A stretch of 64,000 nt of DNA, from assembly GCA_016946835.1 (NCBI GenBank), contig JACVTC010000052.1, forward strand, positions 878,501 to 942,500. The letters are read 5' to 3'. The DNA comes from Neocallimastix lanati (nom. inval.) (taxonomy: Eukaryota; Neocallimastigomycota; Neocallimastigomycetes; Neocallimastigales; Neocallimastigaceae). Shown here piece by piece: positions 57,767-64,000 of this stretch (positions are counted from its first letter, which is position 1; each line of letters begins with the position of its first letter). Both the position numbers and the translations under genes were made by a program. The notes beneath the pieces are model-generated. The model was not told the DNA's origin, made no database searches, and was given only the letters and a program-made list of their open reading frames with translations.

Positions 57767-60700
57767 TACTATTATTATTATTATTGTCTATATTCTTTAT
57801 TAATTTCCTTTGAATCAAAAGGACCGTAACAACTTCTAAATAATAATTGTTATTCTTAATATTTAGTAATGCAATATATAATCCTTAACATAAAATAAAA
57901 TAATGTATAGCTATAGCAAATGATTTAAGAATATAATAAAATATCTTGAACATAATAATAGAAAAAAAAATTATAAATATCAAATACATTTTTATTTCAT
58001 AAATATAATAATAAAAATAAAAATAATAAAGATAAAAGGATAAATTGTAATAATAAATAAAAAAACGAAATTAAGTATTTAATATTTAATTTTTTTTTTT
58101 TTCTTTTCAAAAGATGAATAGATGAAAGGCTTTTTTATTTCATTGATTCAAAAGGTCAAAATTGCAAACATAGGCTATTTCAAAGGAGAAAAGAAAAGAA
58201 AAAATATATAAGGATAATTTCCTCTTAATATATTTATAGTTTATTATTAATATACTCTATTTAAAGTTTTATTGATTTAATATTTATGATGAATATGAAA
58301 ATTTTAAATAAGAAAAAAAATTTTTTTTTTTATATTTTTTCTCTTCTTCATAATTAAAATAAAAAAATAGTAATAAAAATAATAATAATTAAAAAAAAAA
58401 TAAAAAAAACATTTATAAAAAAGTTAATATATCTTGTTATTGATTAGACACTTTATAAAAGTTAATAATAATACCAAGATAGCTATTGGCTACTTTTTAT
58501 GTAATTATACATAAAAATATTTTTAAATCTATAAATCTTATTAAGATAAATTATACCAATTATATAGAATATATATATTCTATATAATTGGTATAAAGTA
58601 TAAATATAAATATACTAAAGTTGTATTAATAAATAATGGATAATATATAAATACAATAATATATATATTTATTTATTTATTTATTTATTTATACAATATC
58701 TATTATTTATCATTTACTATTTTTAAAACTAAAAATAGGTACGTCTATCATAATATTTTATGTTGTATATGTAAAATGTAATCCACTTTTTTTAAAATAC
58801 ATTGAGGGTTATGCGCCTCTTACATTAATAATAAGTATATATATAATTAAATGAACCTTCCATCACCATAGCGAAATACCATTTAAAGTAAATAAGATTA
58901 TTAAAAGTTTATTAAATAAAGTTGGATTATATCAATTAAATTAAAAAACTTTACTTTTTTTTACCTAATTAAAATGATTTAATTATTAATAAAATAAAAA
59001 TAAAGACAAAAAATTATTAAATTGATTTTAAACTTTTTTTTCTATTTCATTTTTACTTTTACTTGTTTTTATTTATTTTGATTTATTCTTTTATATTCTT
59101 TTTTTTTTATATATATATATTTTATTTTTATTTTTTTTATTTTTTTTTATTTTATTTAATTTTATTATTTTATTATTCATATTTAATAATTATAAATTAA
59201 AAGGGAAATGTAATTAGTTATATTATAAATATAAAAATAAGAAAAAGTATAAAAGTAAGACTTTTTCATAGTTTAAAAAAAAAAAAAAAAAAAAAAAAAC
59301 TTTTTATTTTTCAATATTAATTTAAAAAAATATATATATAAAATAAAATAAATAAATAATAATTTTAAGCTATCTAGATATTGTTTTATTCTTTTTTATT
59401 TTTTTTTTTATTACTATTTTTTTTAAAAAAAAATCTTTTACCTTAAATATATTTTATAGTTAAATACAATTATTTTATAGATTTCTTCTAAGTATAACTG
59501 TTTTATTATTCATTAATTTATTTAATAAATAAATATGTAAATAAAAAAGACCATAAAACTACAAGTGATTTTTTATGGCCATTCTTTTTGAGAAAATAAT
59601 GTAAGTGAAACCCTAAAATAATAAGAACATTTTCTTTTTTTTTTATTTTATTTTATTTTATTTTATTTTATTATTATTTATTATTATTTATTATTTATAA
59701 TTTATTATTTATTATCTATTTAAGACAAAAAAAAAAAAAGTAATAAAAAGAAAAAGAAGATCTTCTTTATTATCATATACCTCGAATAAAAAAAATATAA
59801 AAAAAATTGAAATATTAACTTTTAAAGTTTTAGTACTGGTATTCATCTCCCATCCTAAAAAGATAAAATGCAGGTTGATTAAATTTTTATTTTATTTTAG
59901 ATAAATTATTTAGATAATGTAATAGAATTTAATATATAAAATTAAATCGTTTAAATCAAGGAGAGTACAGCCGTAATATATGGAGTACATAAGAATAATT
60001 AAATGTATCAATGTATCATATCACTATCTATATATAAACATATGAAAATAATTAAAATGCCTTTTTTTTTTTTAGCTATATAATAAATTACTGAGTATTT
60101 TAATTAAATAAACTCTCACTAAAAAAAGTAATATTAATTAAAATTATTTTTTTTAATTTTTTTTCATTTAAATTTTAATATAAAATTAAACTTTTTAATT
60201 AAAAATACAATAAAAAATAGAGTTGTGTCAGATTAAAAATAAAATATTAAAAATGAAATAAAATATTAAAAATGAAATAAAATATGAAAAATAAATAATA
60301 AAATAAAAATATTAAAAGTATTTGGTATAATTAAAAATAATTTAATTATCAGTCAATTAAAATTTAATCAATGTGTTGAAATGATTTATTAATATATAAA
60401 ATAAATATATAAAATAAATATACAAATTAAATATAAAATAAAAAGGATATATTAAATAATAATAATAATAATAATTTATATTTATATATTTATATATTTA
60501 TATGAAGTTTTACAAATATGATTAATCAATTGTTTTTTATATTCATTTATATATTTATTTTTTATTTATATGTATTTTATATATTTATTTATATGTTATA
60601 TTGATATATATATAAATTTTATAACATATTTTTTTTAATAAATAAATGCTAATTAAATTTTGTTAATTGTAATTAAAGGATAATTTAAATATATTAGAAA

Positions 60701-61087
60701 GTAATGTTTAAACAATATAAAATATATTTTATTGATTTATTTTAGACATCCCTTCGATATATAATTAATGTTTACTTCTTTTTTTTTTTTTTCTTTTTTG
60801 TTTACCTTTTAATTTTTTTGTCTTTTTTTTTTGTTTACTTTCATTCTTTGTATTGATAGGTACATTGTATAAAGTTTTTTGTTAATATAATTTTTAATAT
60901 TTATATTATTATTATTCATTTTTATTTATTTATATGTAGATATATAATATATAAAATAAAAAAAAAAAAAAGAGAGAGAGAGAAAAGTCATAGAATGTAT
61001 TCCAACCCATAGTTTTTTTTATAATTTTATAATTTATGAACCAGTGGCGTTATTCCTACTTATAAATGGCATACATTTTATGAGGAG
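57767..61087. other. Non-coding AT-rich DNA
   Basis: Homopolymer runs and small tandem repeats; the palindrome at 58552 is listed separately. No ORF with protein-like composition. Confidence 0.6.
58552..58595. repeat. Perfect 44-bp palindrome
   Basis: TATACCAATTATATAGAATA begins a 22-base arm that is exactly mirrored by its reverse complement, with no spacer. Confidence 0.9.
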
Positions 61088-61115
61088 AGGAGTCATAGTC
61101 ACGTCACTTTATAAA
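61088..61115 (+). promoter_or_regulatory. CRE-like site next to a TATA box
   Basis: GTCACGTCACTTTATAAAT joins a TGACGTGAC-type bZIP site to TATAAAT, after a G-rich GAGGAGAGGAGTCA. It looks like a core promoter, but no reading frame follows within the window. Confidence 0.3.
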
Positions 61116-61821
61116 TTTTATATTAAAAATCGTTAATCACAAAAAAAATTTTTTTTTTTATTCCTTTTTTTTTTTTATTCATCATTCTAAACTAATTAAA
61201 TTACTAATTAACTAATTAATTTACTAATTAATTATATTTTAATATTTTAATATTTTAATATTTTCTATGTTTATATTTATTTAATTTAATATAATTGGAT
61301 GATATAAAAATCTTTTATACTTATTTTTAATTGGATGATTAAGCTTTTTGATTTGTTTTTTTTTTTTTTTTTTAAAAAAATTCTTTATAATTTTTAATTA
61401 AAATAATTAAAATTATATATAAATAATGAATATTTAAATCAAATTAAACTTCGTCCATATTGACAATCAACAAATATAAATATAAATAAATAATTAAATA
61501 ATAAACTTTATTAAATAAATATAAAAAATAATTAATGACAGAAAGTATAGTAGTAATATGAGTGATAATGATAATAACAATTGATAAATAAGTAATAATT
61601 ATTAATTATTAATAATAATTCATTTATAAATATTCCTTAAATAATACGAAATAACATATAATAGATTATAGTTATTAATTAATAACAGGTCTAATAATAA
61701 ATAATTGATTTTTACAACAATAATTAAATAATATGATAAACATATAAGAGAATATGTTAATATTTAATAATTATAGATACCAAACTATTAATACTAATAT
61801 TAATAATTTTATTAATTCTTG

Positions 61822-61978
61822 GTTATTATAAAACATTTTTATCATAATACATATAATAAAAAAAAAAAATTTAGTAATAATATATTGTATAGAAAAAATA
61901 TATTATTACTAAATTTTTTTTTATTTATTATATGTATTATGATAAAAAAGTACTATGTATAATTATTTTATAATAACA
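61822..61978. repeat. Fold-back (MITE-like) inverted repeat
   Basis: Outer GTTATTATAAAA/TTTTATAATAAC and inner ATCATAATACATATAATAAA with its complement enclose a loop of about 12 bases. The inner 48-base arms are nearly perfect. Outer parts are offset by about 20 bases. Confidence 0.65.
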
Positions 61979-62650
61979 GATACTTAATTAAATAAAGTGT
62001 ATTATATATTATCGTATGTTATAAAATAACTAATTTTATCAATAAAAAATAGATATCAAAAAATATATATATATAATTCAAATGTATTACATAACTATTT
62101 AAACTGAATATTGTTAATTAGCATTATTTCTAAATTTATTTATAATATATATATTTAAAGATAATTATAATTATATATTAATTATATATAATTATATATT
62201 AACATTATATTTCAAAGAGGAAAAAAAAAAAAAAAAAAAAAAAAAAGCGACAATAATAATATTATTATAGGTGATTATTATTTTTCAAATATTTTCTTTT
62301 CACTTCAAATTTTTTTTCTCTCTCTCCCTTAATGTAATATAGGCTTTACTATTCAACTATTTATATATTATTTATATATTATCTATATAATTTTTGTAAT
62401 ATATTTATATTTATATTATACATCTTGTTTATATTATTTATATACATAACTATTTTTTAAAAAAAAAAAAAAAAAAAAAAAAGTTTACCATCATAAAACA
62501 AAAAAAAAATTAAAAAATTAAAATTTAAATTTAAAATTTTTTTTTAGATCTAAATCAATTAAATTTTAAAATATAGTTAATATAAAAAAAAATTTTTTTT
62601 TGTTATAATACTATTTGTCCTACCTTCAGAAAACGGTCAATAAAATAAAA

Positions 62651-62735
62651 AATTTATTTATTTATTTATTTATTTATTATTTATTTATTATTTATTTATT
62701 TATTATTTATTTATTTATTTATTTATTATTTATTT

Positions 62736-62787
<52 letters not shown>

Positions 62788-62790
62788 TTA
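62651..62790. repeat. (TTTA)n microsatellite
   Basis: About 35 TTTA units with a few TTA variants. Confidence 0.95.
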
Positions 62791-62816
62791 ATGTGCCCAT
62801 TTATACAGTTTTAATC

Positions 62817-63041
<225 letters not shown>

Positions 63042-63125
63042 CAGTTGTTCATATTATTATATCAGTTATTAATATTATTATATCAGTTGTTCATATTATT
63101 ATATCAGTTATTAATATTATTTTAG

Positions 63126-64000
63126 TTATCATTACCAATTTAGTTATTATTAATTATTATTATTTATATATAAACACATGGATCTAGTATTAATATAAAT
63201 ATAATTAATTTATATTTTACATGCTCACTATTTATTATAATTAGTACTTTTTTTTTTATTTTTAATTATTATTCCATAAAAGAGATGAATATACCATTCC
63301 ATAAATTAAAAAAAAACTCAAAATAAAAAATAACAAAATTATACCAATTATAAGATTTCATTAAAAATGTATTCTTTTTATTATTCCCGATCCATAAAAT
63401 CTACTTTTGTTTTTCCGGTTTTATATATATATATATATATATATGTGATCTTCCAGCTAATATTAGTAAAAATAGAAAAAAAAATCATTCATGCTAAAAA
63501 GAAAGATCATATATAAAGAATGATTGAAATTATTATCACTAAAAGAGAATTTTTATTTCAGCATATTATTACTTTTATTATTATCATTACTAATAGTGAA
63601 ACTTAAGATGATCCATCCATTGGATTTCTTTGTATATATATTAATATTATATTTTTTATATATAATAATATTTTTTTAAAAATAAAAAAAAAAAATTACA
63701 TATAAATTTATATTAATATTTCATTAATATATTAAGGTTAAATGATTATTATTAAATCCTATATAATCTATTTAGAAAAAAAAATTACTTAAATATATAT
63801 ATATATATTCTGTAATAAAACTTTAATTTTCATTTTAAAAAATTACACAATTCTATTATATATATATATAAATATATTCTGTAAAGAAATTTTCAAATAA
63901 ATTTTATTAAATATATAAGATGAAATGATGAAATGACAAAAATGCATTATTTAAAATATATAACTATTTTTATAATAATACTTTTAAAAAAATTCTGATT
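63126..64000. other. Non-coding AT-rich DNA to the window end
   Basis: TA repeats at 63425 and 63795 and no ORF. It may belong to a gene beyond the window. Confidence 0.5.

Overview
The window looks like nuclear DNA of a very AT-rich eukaryote, most probably an anaerobic gut fungus (Neocallimastigomycota). The reasons are a typical fungal/eukaryotic transketolase split by four short GT-AG introns, intergenic DNA that is almost entirely A/T with long microsatellites, APE-type LINEs and many LTR-like insertions. The standard genetic code fits every readable gene. The lineage is inferred from style, not from a marker.

Layout. (1) 1-34,758 is a dense, nested train of LTR-like elements. Most are solo copies of 0.5-1.2 kb with CA (often TG...CA) ends and 5-bp target duplications. 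I sort them into families A, B, C, D, E, F, G, H and s. Family B has one copy with two LTRs, a primer-binding site, a gag-like ORF and a polypurine tract (509-3219). Families A and G are strings of hairpins that carry a conserved H-type pseudoknot next to a TATA box. (2) At 13,458-16,952, inside the train, lies a 2.58-kb unit encoding a 493-aa HUH endonuclease/SF3 helicase, a Rep of the CRESS-DNA type. It is flanked by two copies of a 474-bp LTR and by further terminal redundancy of about 0.9 kb. (3) 32,981-33,211 is a small FLYWCH-like reading frame, followed by a minisatellite. (4) 35,880-47,846 is a pile of LINE copies, all on the minus strand. One is near full length (42,288 to about 47,030). 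Others are 5'-truncated, nested or chimeric, and two are very short 3'-end copies. (5) 47,870-47,995 is a small G/C-richer structured island of unknown function. (6) 48,733-51,731 (minus) is the only clearly intact host gene, transketolase, with five exons and 674 codons. (7) 51,732-64,000 is non-coding AT-rich DNA with microsatellites, a perfect 44-bp palindrome and a fold-back element.

The most interesting part is the Rep unit. An LTR-bounded, terminally redundant unit carries only a rolling-circle initiator, and its outer breakpoint falls in the loop of the pseudoknot/hairpin that recurs in the surrounding LTR-like elements. This could be an LTR element that captured a Rep, or a Rep circle that picked up an LTR and integrated as a partial tandem. 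The sequence alone does not decide. Apart from transketolase and a truncated secretory-gene fragment near 12,600, nothing here looks like ordinary host coding sequence.
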